Assembly (NCBI GenBank): GCA_020861185.1
Contig: JAJBSV010000009.1
Coordinates: 170,072 to 234,071 of the forward strand
Length of the DNA: 64,000 nt
From: Ruminococcus sp.
Lineage (GTDB): Bacteria; Bacillota; Clostridia; Oscillospirales; Ruminococcaceae
Reading direction: 5' to 3'
The notes beneath the pieces are model-generated. The model did no database searches. It had not been told where the DNA came from and saw only the letters and a program-made list of their open reading frames with translations. The translations under genes and the position numbers were made by a program. This document shows, one piece after another, positions 7,158-15,215 of this stretch; position 1 is the first letter of the stretch; each line of letters opens with the position of its first letter.

Positions 7158-7511
7158 GTGGACGAATTTGCGGAGAAAATAAGTCAGGTGCTTTCGGATG
7201 AAGAGAGCATGAAGCAGATTGGCGAGCTTGCCGCCATGCTCGGGCTGTCGCCGGCCGGGAATCCTCAGCCGGAAGCTCCGAAGGCTCCCGAAAATCTCGA
7301 TATGAGCGCAATTTCGGGGCTGATGCAGAAGATGAAGGGCTTTCAGCCGGACGACGACAACACCCGATTTCTTCTGGCGCTCCGTCCCCTTCTGGGCGAG
7401 GAAAAGCAGAATAAAATCGACCGTGCGGTGAAGGTGCTGAGGCTCTTGAATCTCCTGCCGCTCATCAGCGAAAGCGGTCTATTGGGAGGCGATTTCTTTG
7501 CCGGACTCTGA
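7158..7511 (+). CDS. Uncharacterised small helical protein
   Basis: A 117-residue soluble protein that starts at GTG 7158 behind GAGGAGG. Its N-terminal helix (residues 1-30, D-E-F-A-E-K-I-S-Q-V-L) is followed by a proline-rich linker (about 32-45) and a C-terminal helical part ending in a Gly/Leu-rich tail. No enzyme motif is visible. It lies 31 bp after the frameshifted small gene and overlaps the next gene by 14 bp, so the three are one transcription unit. I do not recognise a function. Confidence 0.7.
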   Translation: MDEFAEKISQVLSDEESMKQIGELAAMLGLSPAGNPQPEAPKAPENLDMSAISGLMQKMKGFQPDDDNTRFLLALRPLLGEEKQNKIDRAVKVLRLLNLLPLISESGLLGGDFFAGL

Positions 7512-7809
7512 GTTTTCGAGAATGCAACAGGAAGCCTTAGAGCGCATGCGGGAAATGCAACGCCGCTCACGAACAGTCGTGAATCCTCCGCCGGAACCGA
7601 CTCCCGAGCCTCCACCGACCCCTCCATCCGCTCCTCCCCGACCGGCTTTTCAGCCAAACTTAAACGTCAACAACCTGTTTCAGAACATACTCGGCGACGG
7701 CTTGAAATTAGATTCCGAAAAGGCTTTGATACTTATGATGCTGTTTATGCTGTATAAAAATAAGGCGGATATAAAGTTGCTCATTGCACTTGGGTATTTG
7801 CTTCTCTAG
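7498..7809 (+). CDS. Uncharacterised proline-rich protein with a hydrophobic C-terminus
   Basis: A 103-residue protein with three parts: a charged N-terminal helix (residues 1-25), a Pro/Glu/Thr-rich linker (about 29-50) and a hydrophobic C-terminus (about 77-103, with LILMMLFMLY and LLIALGYLLL) that could insert in or lie on a membrane. The start is TTG 7498, because GGGAGG lies 8 bp upstream inside the preceding gene and no later ATG is placed well. The 14-bp overlap implies coupled translation. Function unknown; it may anchor its two small neighbours at the membrane (speculative). Confidence 0.65.
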   Translation: MPDSEFSRMQQEALERMREMQRRSRTVVNPPPEPTPEPPPTPPSAPPRPAFQPNLNVNNLFQNILGDGLKLDSEKALILMMLFMLYKNKADIKLLIALGYLLL

Positions 7810-7811
7810 TG

Positions 7812-7840
7812 TTGACTTTTTTCTGATTTAAATGTACAAT
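7812..7840 (+). promoter_or_regulatory. Promoter of the ftrB-trxA pair
   Basis: TTGACT (7812-7817), 17-bp spacer, TACAAT (7835-7840), directly after the previous gene's stop. Confidence 0.75.
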
Positions 7841-7886
7841 ATCCTTAAGGGCAAACTAATATCACGAGCCCAAAAGGATGACTAAA

Positions 7887-8084
7887 ATGAAGCTGTACTA
7901 CAACAAGGACGAAAAAATTGTCGAGGCTATCAGGAAGGGGCTTCTCAAGAAAGAGGGTCATTGCCCCTGCAAGTTAGAGATGAGCGAGGACACCATGTGC
8001 ATGTGCAAGGAGTTCCGCGAGCAGGTCGCCGACCCGGAGTTTGAGGGCTACTGCCACTGCAGGCTTTACTATAAGGAAAAGTGA
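7887..8084 (+). CDS. ftrB: Ferredoxin-thioredoxin reductase, catalytic (beta) subunit-like
   Basis: A 65-residue protein with the FTR catalytic-subunit cysteine pattern: CPC at 26-28, CMC at 38-40 and CHC at 56-58 within G-Y-C-H-C-R-L-Y. In this family four of these cysteines hold a 4Fe-4S cluster and two form the active disulfide, passing single electrons from ferredoxin to reduce a thioredoxin disulfide. It is shorter than plant FTR-beta but typical of anaerobe forms. ATG 7887 was chosen over ATG 7878, which abuts the AAAAGG ribosome site. The thioredoxin gene follows 17 bp downstream, the expected partner. No FTR alpha subunit is visible. Confidence 0.85.
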   Translation: MKLYYNKDEKIVEAIRKGLLKKEGHCPCKLEMSEDTMCMCKEFREQVADPEFEGYCHCRLYYKEK

Positions 8085-8101
8085 AAGAAAGGATGTTTTA
8101 A

Positions 8102-8410
8102 ATGCTAACTGTTCTGACAAATGAAAATTTTGAGGCTGAGGTTATGGGTTCCACCAAGCCGGTTATTATCGACTTCTGGGCTGAATGGTGCGGACCGTGC
8201 AGAATGATGTCCCCCATCGTCGACGAAATCGCCGAGGAGCACGAGGAATACAAAGTCTGCAAGTGCAACGTCGACGAAGCCGGCGAGCTTGCGAACAGGT
8301 TCAAGGTCACTGTCATTCCGACCATCGTCATGATTAAAAACGGCGAACTTGCCGCAACCTCGGTTGGGTATATGGAAAAAGAGGAGCTTCTCCAACAGCT
8401 CACCAAGTAA
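8102..8410 (+). CDS. trxA: Thioredoxin
   Basis: A 102-residue thioredoxin with the classic W-C-G-P-C active site at residues 29-33 after IDFWAEW, and the cis-proline segment V-I-P-T at about 75. It reduces protein disulfides in the cytoplasm. Its position directly after the FTR-type catalytic subunit suggests it is reduced with electrons from ferredoxin rather than only by an NADPH-dependent TrxB, which is not in the window. It is followed by a bidirectional terminator shared with the convergent EF-G-like gene. Confidence 0.95.
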   Translation: MLTVLTNENFEAEVMGSTKPVIIDFWAEWCGPCRMMSPIVDEIAEEHEEYKVCKCNVDEAGELANRFKVTVIPTIVMIKNGELAATSVGYMEKEELLQQLTK

Positions 8411-8421
8411 AACCGCATTAA

Positions 8422-8455
8422 AAAAGCCGTCCCGATTGATTTCGGAACGGCTTTT
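8422..8455. terminator. Bidirectional terminator between trxA and the EF-G-like gene
   Basis: An A-rich/T-rich palindrome (AAAAGCCGT ... ACGGCTTTT) with one internal mismatch and a 6-nt loop, placed between convergent genes. Confidence 0.85.
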
Positions 8456-8469
8456 ATTATGCTTAAATA

Positions 8470-10539
8470 TTACTCTTCGTCCGTCTTGAACTCGGCGATT
8501 ACAGAATCTACGAGGTTCGAGGGAAGTTGGTCGTAGCGGAGCTTATCGAGGGTGAATTCGCCCATGCCTCTGGTCATCTGGCGGACAACCATGGCGAAGT
8601 CGTGGGTTTCAGACTCGGGAATCTCGGCGGTGATGGTTGTCAAGCCCTTCTTGCCGGCGGGGTTCATGCCGAGGACTCTGCCTCTACGCTTATTGAGCTC
8701 GCCCATCATGTCGCCGGTGTTGGCATCGGGAACGGTGACCTCGAGGCTGTCAATCGGTTCGAGGAGTACGGGGTTCGCCTGCTTCATACCTTCCTTGAAG
8801 GCGATGGAAGCCGCCATCTTGAAGGACATTTCGGAGGAGTCAACCGGGTGATAGGAGCCATCGACCAAGGTAGCCTTGACGCCGACAACCGGGAATCCTG
8901 CAAGGACGCCCTTCTTCATGCAGTCCTGAAGACCCTTCTCGACTGCCGGGAAGAAGTTACGCGGAACTGCGCCGCCGAAGACGTTCTCTTCGAAGACGAG
9001 CTCGTCGCTGTCGCAGGGCTCAAACTCAATCCAGACGTCGCCGTACTGACCGTGACCGCCGGACTGCTTCTTGTGTCTGCCCTGAACCTTGCACTTCTTG
9101 CGGATGGTTTCCTTATAGGAGACCTTCGGAACGGAGGTGATGACATCGACGCCGAAGCCGGTCTTGAGCTTCGAAAGGGTCGAATCTATATGCTGTTCTC
9201 CGAGACCGGAGAGAATCTGCTCGAATGTGGTGTCGTCCTGCTTGTATGTGAGGCTGAGGTCTTCCTCAAGAAGTCTCTGCATAGAGCCGGAAATCTTCGA
9301 CTCGTCACTCTGAGTCTTTGCCTTGACGCAGACGGAATAGCAGGGCTTCGGGAAGGAAATCTTCGGGAAGGAAACGACTCTTGAAGCGTCGCAGATGGTG
9401 TCGTTTGTGTTTATAGACATCTTCGTTGCGACGACGATATCGCCCGCTGTTGCGAACTGGACTTCAACCTGCTTCTTGCCGACGAGATTGAGGAGCTTGC
9501 CGACCTTTTCGGTTCCGCCGGTGGTGGCATTGACAATCTCCTTGCCGCTCTCAAGCTTGCCGCTGATTACCTTGATGAAGGACATCTTTCCGACGAACGG
9601 GTCGGCAACGGTCTTGAAGACGAATGCGGAAAGGGGTGCGTCATTGTCGTGGGCAATGCTTACTTCGTTGCCGTCGGCATCGGTGGCCTTGACTTTGCCC
9701 AGCTCGTGAGGAGACGGAAGAAGCTTTGCGATATAATCAATAAGAATATCCACACCCGCGAGGTCAAGAGACGAAACGCAGGTAACAGGGGTGATCATGC
9801 CGCTTGCAATGCCGTTGTGGATAGCGTCGACGAGCTCTTCGTGGGTGAACTTTTCGCCATCGAGGAACTTCATCATCAGCTCTTCGTCGGTCTCGGCGAC
9901 TGCCTCGCTCATAGCCTCGATAAGACCGTCGATACGGTATGTAGGCTCGGGCTCGCCGGCGTCGATAAGCTCGCCCTTGGGACCGTACTTATAGTTCTTC
10001 ATTGCGAGCAAATCATAGTAGGAAACAATCTTGTTGTCCTTGATGAGCGGAACGACAATCGGGCAAACGGTAGAACCGAATTCTGTCTTTAAGTTTGTAA
10101 GGACGTTCGAGAAGTTTGCGTTCTCGTCGTCAATCTTTGTTACAACGAACATGTGCGGAGTCTTATGAGCCGTAGCGTTGTCATAAGCCTTCTTTGTTCC
10201 GACATGGATACCGGACTTGGCGGATACCGTTATGAGCATACAATCAGCGGCATATGCGCCCTCAACAACTCCTCCGGCATAGTCGAAAAGACCGGGAGTA
10301 TCGAGGATATTTACCTTCACGCCGTCCTTCTCATAGTAGGAAAGCGAAGTATAGATTGAGCACTTCTTGGAAATCTCTATCGGAGTATAGTCGGAGACTG
10401 TATTTCCATCGGCGACCTTTCCGAGTCTGTCGGTTACGCCTGCTTTGTAGAGAATTGCCTCGCAAAGAGCGGTCTTGCCCGAGCCGGAATGTCCTGCCAA
10501 GGTGATATTTTTGATATGTGCGCTGTCGTAGGTTTTCAA
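8470..10539 (-). CDS. fusA2: Elongation factor G-like GTPase (EF-G2 type)
   Basis: A 689-residue five-domain EF-G homologue. The P-loop is G-H-S-G-S-G-K-T (16-23) instead of the G-H-x-D-A/H-G-K-T of canonical EF-G. G3 is L-D-T-P-G and G4 is T-K-I-D instead of N-K-x-D. These differences mark the EF-G-like subfamily found beside the true FusA in many bacteria, which retains GTPase activity but usually cannot replace EF-G in translocation. The C-terminal domains IV-V are complete (R-R-G-R-V-L-G-M near the end). The gene stands alone with its own promoter 90-120 bp upstream. The cellular role of this subfamily is unsettled. Confidence 0.9.
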   Translation of the reverse strand: MKTYDSAHIKNITLAGHSGSGKTALCEAILYKAGVTDRLGKVADGNTVSDYTPIEISKKCSIYTSLSYYEKDGVKVNILDTPGLFDYAGGVVEGAYAADCMLITVSAKSGIHVGTKKAYDNATAHKTPHMFVVTKIDDENANFSNVLTNLKTEFGSTVCPIVVPLIKDNKIVSYYDLLAMKNYKYGPKGELIDAGEPEPTYRIDGLIEAMSEAVAETDEELMMKFLDGEKFTHEELVDAIHNGIASGMITPVTCVSSLDLAGVDILIDYIAKLLPSPHELGKVKATDADGNEVSIAHDNDAPLSAFVFKTVADPFVGKMSFIKVISGKLESGKEIVNATTGGTEKVGKLLNLVGKKQVEVQFATAGDIVVATKMSINTNDTICDASRVVSFPKISFPKPCYSVCVKAKTQSDESKISGSMQRLLEEDLSLTYKQDDTTFEQILSGLGEQHIDSTLSKLKTGFGVDVITSVPKVSYKETIRKKCKVQGRHKKQSGGHGQYGDVWIEFEPCDSDELVFEENVFGGAVPRNFFPAVEKGLQDCMKKGVLAGFPVVGVKATLVDGSYHPVDSSEMSFKMAASIAFKEGMKQANPVLLEPIDSLEVTVPDANTGDMMGELNKRRGRVLGMNPAGKKGLTTITAEIPESETHDFAMVVRQMTRGMGEFTLDKLRYDQLPSNLVDSVIAEFKTDEE

Positions 10540-10627
10540 GTTAATCTCTCCATTCTGTTATACTGTCGGCTGCACAATGTTCGCATCGGTTAGTTCGATT
10601 TGAACAATAAAAACACGCTTCCTAACT

Positions 10628-10656
10628 ATTATATAACATTTTCGCACAAATAGCAA
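10628..10656 (-). promoter_or_regulatory. Promoter of the EF-G-like gene
   Basis: Minus strand TTGCTA (10656-10651), 17-bp spacer, TATAAT (10633-10628). Confidence 0.7.
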
Positions 10657-10703
10657 TACCAAATTTCAGCTTTGAAATTTGTGCAAATTGCACAACTTTG
10701 CAG

Positions 10704-11720
10704 TTATTTTCTCTTGCCTGCAACGGCTGTTACAGCCGCCGCAAGGGTTATTGCCATCGGCAGGAGTGCGATGGCGACGCCGGTTGTCGGGTTTTCGGCG
10801 GTTGCGGCGGTCTCCGCTTCGGTTTCGGACTCTGCTTCGGACGGGGCGGCGACGGTTTCATAGGCGGACAGCATCGCCTCCGCAATGGTGGCGTGCCCGG
10901 TAGCGTTCGGGTGGAAGTCAAAGTTCATGGTGAGAAGATTGACATTCGTGGCGATTCCGGCGGAGTATACATCCACAACAACGACGTTGTCGCTCATGGA
11001 ATCAACCTGTGTGAGGAGCGCATTGAACGCGGTCACTGCGGTGTCAAACAGGGTGCTCATCGCCGCATAGTCCTCGAGGACGGCAAGGGACGCATAGGGG
11101 TTGTACTGATTCGCAAGAAGAATAATCGCGTCGCTGTTCACCGAGAGAATGTGGGTGATGATCGACTGGATATCCGCGATAGCGGTCGTTCCCGCTCCCG
11201 ACACTGAGGCTACTGCCTCGGCGATTCCCTCGTCGGATGTCAGAAGCGACAAAACCGTCGAAATTTCTTCCTGATAGGAGGTGCCGTCGGTGAACCATGT
11301 CTGAACGTCGGTGACGGTCAGATCCGTTCCGAAGGTGGCGTTATAGAGGTCCAAAAGATACTGATAGAAAGTGTGCAACAGGTCGTTGCCACCGATGGTG
11401 ATGGTCACGACATCGACCATCGAAAGATACGAGTCATACTCCCCGGTCTCAAGGGTTTCCGCAAGAGTCGCGGCAGTCAGACCGGAAACGCCGTAGTTGA
11501 TGGTGGTCGCGCCGATTTCCTCACCGAAAAGCGAGACAAAGCTCTCGGTGTCCGGGTCGGAAAGCCCGAAGCCCGCCGTGATACTGTCGCCGAGGGCGAG
11601 ATATGTGGTCGTGTTCCGCGAGCTGATGAGCATATTCGACGCAAAAACTGTATTCGTCAGCACGCACCCGGCAAAAGCCATCGCCAAGGCTATGCTGAAT
11701 ATTCTTCTGATTGTTTTCAT
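10704..11720 (-). CDS. Secreted SGNH/GDSL hydrolase with an NPTTG wall-sorting signal
   Basis: A 338-residue exported esterase-type hydrolase. A signal peptide (residues 1-27) is followed by the SGNH blocks: G-D-S at 44-46 (nucleophile Ser46), G-G-N-D at 110-113 and D-x-H at 268-270 within D-F-H-P-N. An acidic Glu/Ala/Thr linker (about 295-308) leads to N-P-T-T-G (310-314), a hydrophobic helix and a basic K-R-K end. That is a complete sortase-type sorting signal with NPxTG in place of LPxTG. Such enzymes deacylate sugars or lipids outside the cell; the substrate is unknown. The galactanase lipoprotein gene lies upstream in the same orientation, suggesting work on plant polysaccharide. Confidence 0.88.
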   Translation of the reverse strand: MKTIRRIFSIALAMAFAGCVLTNTVFASNMLISSRNTTTYLALGDSITAGFGLSDPDTESFVSLFGEEIGATTINYGVSGLTAATLAETLETGEYDSYLSMVDVVTITIGGNDLLHTFYQYLLDLYNATFGTDLTVTDVQTWFTDGTSYQEEISTVLSLLTSDEGIAEAVASVSGAGTTAIADIQSIITHILSVNSDAIILLANQYNPYASLAVLEDYAAMSTLFDTAVTAFNALLTQVDSMSDNVVVVDVYSAGIATNVNLLTMNFDFHPNATGHATIAEAMLSAYETVAAPSEAESETEAETAATAENPTTGVAIALLPMAITLAAAVTAVAGKRK

Positions 11721-11800
11721 TGAGGATACCTCCTTGTTTTACACGGGAGACAAAATTCAGAAAATCTCCCCACGTTTGTTTATCGGTCAGGACTCAGGCA

Positions 11801-13744
11801 CTACTCACCGTCTGTCCAGATCTGATTGAAGACTTCTTCGGTTATTGCTTTATAGGGGTTGCCATCTGCGTCAAACAGCGCTTCGTTGTAACAAGCGCTT
11901 CCCTGTGCTTCCGATACGGTTGAATTTGCAAGGTCATATTCTGCGGCAGGGGTGTTAATCCAGCCGGAGCCTTCGCTTGCCCATGTGTCGGACGACGTCA
12001 ATATCCATGCCGGCTCCCAATAGAAGGTACCGATGCAGTAGTCAATCTGCGCCGCCGCTTCGTTCAGAATGGTTATCGCCTGAACCTGTCCGTCCTCGCT
12101 CGGCGTGCCGAACACATCCTCAACTTCATCACCATAGGCACCACTTGTACCATAGGAATACTCCGCAATCATTGTGAGCTTTCCGAAAGCCTGAGCCACA
12201 CCGTTCAGAGATTCGGTCAGATTTTCAAGCGTTCCGTGCCAGAAAGGATAGTAGGAAGACGAGAAGATATCATAATCCGCACCTGCCGCCGCAAGCATAT
12301 TTGCATATCCGTAGTAGGTTGTCGGGTCAGGGCTTGTGAAGTGTACAGCGATTAAAATGCTGTCGTCAAACTCCCTTACAGCCTCACAGCCTGCCGCAAT
12401 AAGCTGAGCAATATTTTCCATTCCGCTTTCACCGGCAAGGTAACTATTGGTCTCGTTTCCAACTGAAACGATGCCGATATCAACTCCGGTTGCGGCAATC
12501 TGCTCGAGTGCTTCGGTTGTGTATTCGGCTATAGCGGCTTGCTTTTCTTCAAGTGAATAATCAGCCCACGCCTTGGGAGCATAGGAGCGGCTCGGGTCGC
12601 TCCAGAAATCGGAATAGTGGAAATCAACATACAGAGTCAAGCCAAGCTCAGCACATCTTTCGGCAATCTCGCATGTGTATGCAAGGTCACACACTCCGCC
12701 GCCGTAGCTGTTTTCGGGAGTTTTCTCTTCGCTCTCGGCATATGGGTCGTTCCACACTCTCACACGGACATAATTTACTCCCGCATCTTTCAGAACGGCA
12801 AGTAAATCTTCTTCCTCACCGTCTGCGTTATAGTAAACAACTCCGCTCTTTTCAAGAGAAATAAGTGACGAAACGTCGACACCCTTAATCCAGTCTCCGT
12901 CGTTTATGACTGTTCCGTTGTATGTGATGCCGCTGAAGTCTATTGAGCCAGAACCCGTTGCGCCAACCTCCTGAATATCCCGGTTTGCTTCTTCAGGTGA
13001 AACACCGTAATCTTCCGAAGCTCCACCCAACGGGTCACTGCCGGAAGAATCCGAAGCACTCGCTTCGCCGCTCACACCGGCATTATTTGCTTCAATCGAA
13101 TCCTTTTCGCTAGCGGCTACGAATGCCACATTGTCAATGTCTCCCCAGTCATCTGCTCCGAGTTCACCGGAAATCCGAATAGTGACGACATCGCCCGCTT
13201 CAACAGCGATTTCATCGGTAATCGCCGTTGTCCAGACGTCCCAGTCAAGAGTCGGCGCGATATCCAGAGCGGCGGCTTCTTCGTCGTTGACGAGTACATA
13301 AAACGTCAGCGTTCCCTCAAAAGTGTTCGAGCCTTCGTAGTAAATTCCGCCTACATATGTACCCGCTTCTTCAACAAGTATATACTGTGACAGCGTAAAC
13401 GAGCCGCCGGCATAAGAATACATCTTGACGAAATACGAAGTGTTTACGGTCGCCCAATCATCCGTCTGAACGTTCACAACGCCGCTCGACGATTCCTCGA
13501 CCGTCCAACCTTCAAAATCCTGTGTTTCGAAGTCGCCGTTTATCAGTTCCGAATGGTATTCGATTGTTTCTGCAATCGCTTCCGCAGACGCATACGTATC
13601 AGTGTCCGCAACCGTTTCAACAGTAATTTCCTCTGTTGTAATCGCATCATCATTGCTTTGTGAGCCACAACCCGTCATTGTAAATACAAGCACGAGCGAC
13701 AGCATAAAAGCGATGATTCTATTAAGATTATATCGTTTTTTCAT
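11801..13744 (-). CDS. GH53 arabinogalactan endo-beta-1,4-galactanase lipoprotein with N-terminal carbohydrate-binding domain
   Basis: A 647-residue extracellular enzyme. The lipobox T-M-T-G-C puts the lipid-modified Cys at residue 26. Residues about 66-212 form a beta-sandwich carbohydrate-binding module (starts LINGDFE, ends D-I-D-N-V-A-F-V), of a kind often linked to galactan binding. A Ser/Gly/Asp linker follows. From about 285 to 610 lies a GH53 barrel: G-V-D-V-S-S, V-R-V-R-V-W-N-D-P, V-D-F-H-Y-S-D-F-W, acid/base Glu431 in S-V-G-N-E-T, and probable nucleophile Glu528 in M-I-A-E-Y-S. It cleaves beta-1,4-galactan side chains of pectin. It has its own promoter. The neighbouring SGNH hydrolase and araD suggest pectin and arabinogalactan use. 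Confidence 0.9.
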   Translation of the reverse strand: MKKRYNLNRIIAFMLSLVLVFTMTGCGSQSNDDAITTEEITVETVADTDTYASAEAIAETIEYHSELINGDFETQDFEGWTVEESSSGVVNVQTDDWATVNTSYFVKMYSYAGGSFTLSQYILVEEAGTYVGGIYYEGSNTFEGTLTFYVLVNDEEAAALDIAPTLDWDVWTTAITDEIAVEAGDVVTIRISGELGADDWGDIDNVAFVAASEKDSIEANNAGVSGEASASDSSGSDPLGGASEDYGVSPEEANRDIQEVGATGSGSIDFSGITYNGTVINDGDWIKGVDVSSLISLEKSGVVYYNADGEEEDLLAVLKDAGVNYVRVRVWNDPYAESEEKTPENSYGGGVCDLAYTCEIAERCAELGLTLYVDFHYSDFWSDPSRSYAPKAWADYSLEEKQAAIAEYTTEALEQIAATGVDIGIVSVGNETNSYLAGESGMENIAQLIAAGCEAVREFDDSILIAVHFTSPDPTTYYGYANMLAAAGADYDIFSSSYYPFWHGTLENLTESLNGVAQAFGKLTMIAEYSYGTSGAYGDEVEDVFGTPSEDGQVQAITILNEAAAQIDYCIGTFYWEPAWILTSSDTWASEGSGWINTPAAEYDLANSTVSEAQGSACYNEALFDADGNPYKAITEEVFNQIWTDGE

Positions 13745-13779
13745 GTCAGTCTCCTCAACTTTATTTTTGAATAAGTTTT

Positions 13780-13808
13780 ATTATACCAAGAATTTGTAGA
13801 GAAGTCAA
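13780..13808 (-). promoter_or_regulatory. Promoter of the galactanase gene
   Basis: Minus strand TTGACT (13808-13803), 17-bp spacer, TATAAT (13785-13780). Confidence 0.75.
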
Positions 13809-13859
13809 CAATCTTTTATGCCGATTTTGTGGATTTATAGAAAATTTTGCACAAAAAAA

Positions 13860-13971
13860 GTAGGGGCAGGATATACAAGTTCGCTATGCGAACTTATCCG
13901 CCCGCTATTCTTCGTCAGCTATTTTTCGGTCTGGATGTAGAAGTTTGGCAAAGCCAAACTTCTCCCACTAC
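13860..13971. repeat. Palindromic intergenic repeat, GTAGGGGC family, copy 1
   Basis: It begins GTAGGGGC-A-GGATAT and ends CCCACTAC. It contains two strong hairpins (AAGTTCGC/GCGAACTT and AAGTTTGGC/GCCAAACTT) and ATCCGCCCG. The outer sequence is shared with 44323-44394. It fills the gap between the galactanase promoter and the icd stop. Confidence 0.65.
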
Positions 13972-13974
13972 AAT

Positions 13975-15189
13975 TTATGCCATAAGTTTGCTGAGATTCT
14001 CCGCAATCGCCCCGATAAACTCCTCGGTGGAGACCGACTGCTTGTTCTCGAGGGTCGAGAGTGCCGCCATGTCGCCGGTCATGATGCCGCTTTCGATGGT
14101 CGAGATGGTCGCTTTCTCAAGCTTGTCGGCATAGTCGCAGAGCTCGGGGATTTCGTCAAGCTCGCCGCGCTTGCGGAAGGCGCCGGACCATGCGAAGATG
14201 GTCGCAACGGGGTTGGTCGAGGTGCGCTCACCCTTGAGATACTTGTAGTAGTGCCTCTGAACGGTGCCGTGGGCGGCTTCGTACTCATAAACTCCGTCGG
14301 GAGAGACGAGAACCGAGGTCATAAGCCCGAGACTTCCGTAGGCGGTGGCAACCATGTCGCTCATGACGTCGCCGTCGTAGTTCTTGCAAACCCAGATTAC
14401 GCCGCCGTTTGAACGGACAATTCTGGCGACAACGTCGTCGATGAGGGTGTAGAAATACTCGATGCCGGCGGCTTCGAACTTCTCCTTATATTCGGACTCG
14501 TAAATCTCCGCAAAGATGTCCTTGAAGTGGTGGTCGTAGGTCTTCGAGATAGTGTCCTTCGCCGCAAACCAGACGTCCTGATGGGCGTCAAGGGCATAGG
14601 AAAGGCAGGAACGGGCGAAGCTCACAATAGACTTGTCGAGGTTGTGCACGCCCTGAATGATGCCGGCGCTGTTTTTAAAGTCGTGGATAAGAGCTCTTGT
14701 CTCGTTGCCGTTCTCGTCGGTCACGACAAGCTCGGCTTTCGAGCCCTGCGGAACAGCGAGCTCGGTATTCTTGTAGATGTCGCCATAGGCGTGACGGGCG
14801 ATGGTGATGGGCTTCGTCCATGTCGGGATGAAGGGAGTGATGCCCTTGACGATAATCGGGGTTCTGAAGACGGTGCCGTCGAGGATGGCACGGATGGTGC
14901 CGTTCGGGGACTTCCACATCTCCTTGAGGTTGTATTCCTCAACTCTCGCGGCATTCGGGGTGATGGTGGCGCACTTGACTGCGACGCCGTATTTCTTCGT
15001 AGCCTCGGCACTTTCTACCGTCACTCTATCATCAGTCTCGTTCCTATGAACTAATCCTAAATCGTAATATTCGGATTTCAGGTCGACGAACGGGGCGATG
15101 AGCTCGTCCTTGATCATCTGCCAGACAACCCTTGTCATCTCGTCGCCGTCCATTTCGACGAGCGGCGTTTTCATTTGAATTTTTGCCAT
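13975..15189 (-). CDS. icd: NADP-type isocitrate dehydrogenase (eukaryote-like, type II)
   Basis: A 404-residue isocitrate dehydrogenase of the homodimeric eukaryote-like subfamily, recognised by the N-terminus [10 protein letters not shown], the [12 protein letters not shown] segment, S-P-N-G-T-I-R and A-A-H-G-T-V-Q-R-H near the C-terminus. It decarboxylates isocitrate to 2-oxoglutarate; this subfamily usually uses NADP. The aconitase gene ends 26 bp upstream of its start, so the two form an acn-icd operon. With citrate synthase at 51.9-53.2 kb this gives the oxidative route to 2-oxoglutarate for the GOGAT/GS block. No later TCA enzymes are in view. Confidence 0.95.
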   Translation of the reverse strand: MAKIQMKTPLVEMDGDEMTRVVWQMIKDELIAPFVDLKSEYYDLGLVHRNETDDRVTVESAEATKKYGVAVKCATITPNAARVEEYNLKEMWKSPNGTIRAILDGTVFRTPIIVKGITPFIPTWTKPITIARHAYGDIYKNTELAVPQGSKAELVVTDENGNETRALIHDFKNSAGIIQGVHNLDKSIVSFARSCLSYALDAHQDVWFAAKDTISKTYDHHFKDIFAEIYESEYKEKFEAAGIEYFYTLIDDVVARIVRSNGGVIWVCKNYDGDVMSDMVATAYGSLGLMTSVLVSPDGVYEYEAAHGTVQRHYYKYLKGERTSTNPVATIFAWSGAFRKRGELDEIPELCDYADKLEKATISTIESGIMTGDMAALSTLENKQSVSTEEFIGAIAENLSKLMA

Positions 15190-15215
15190 TTTCTTTGACC
15201 TCCCAATGTTGTATA

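Noticed and set aside
8527..9384. Long plus-strand frames opposite the EF-G-like gene
   Set aside because: Antisense shadows of a strongly conserved gene; no ribosome sites and no protein-like domains.
10660..10700. AT-rich inverted repeats (AAATTTCA/TGAAATTT and GTGCAAATTGCAC) as operators
   Set aside because: They lie just beyond the stop of the SGNH gene and just upstream of the EF-G-like promoter. They could be a weak terminator, but no T run or repeated copy supports a defined role.
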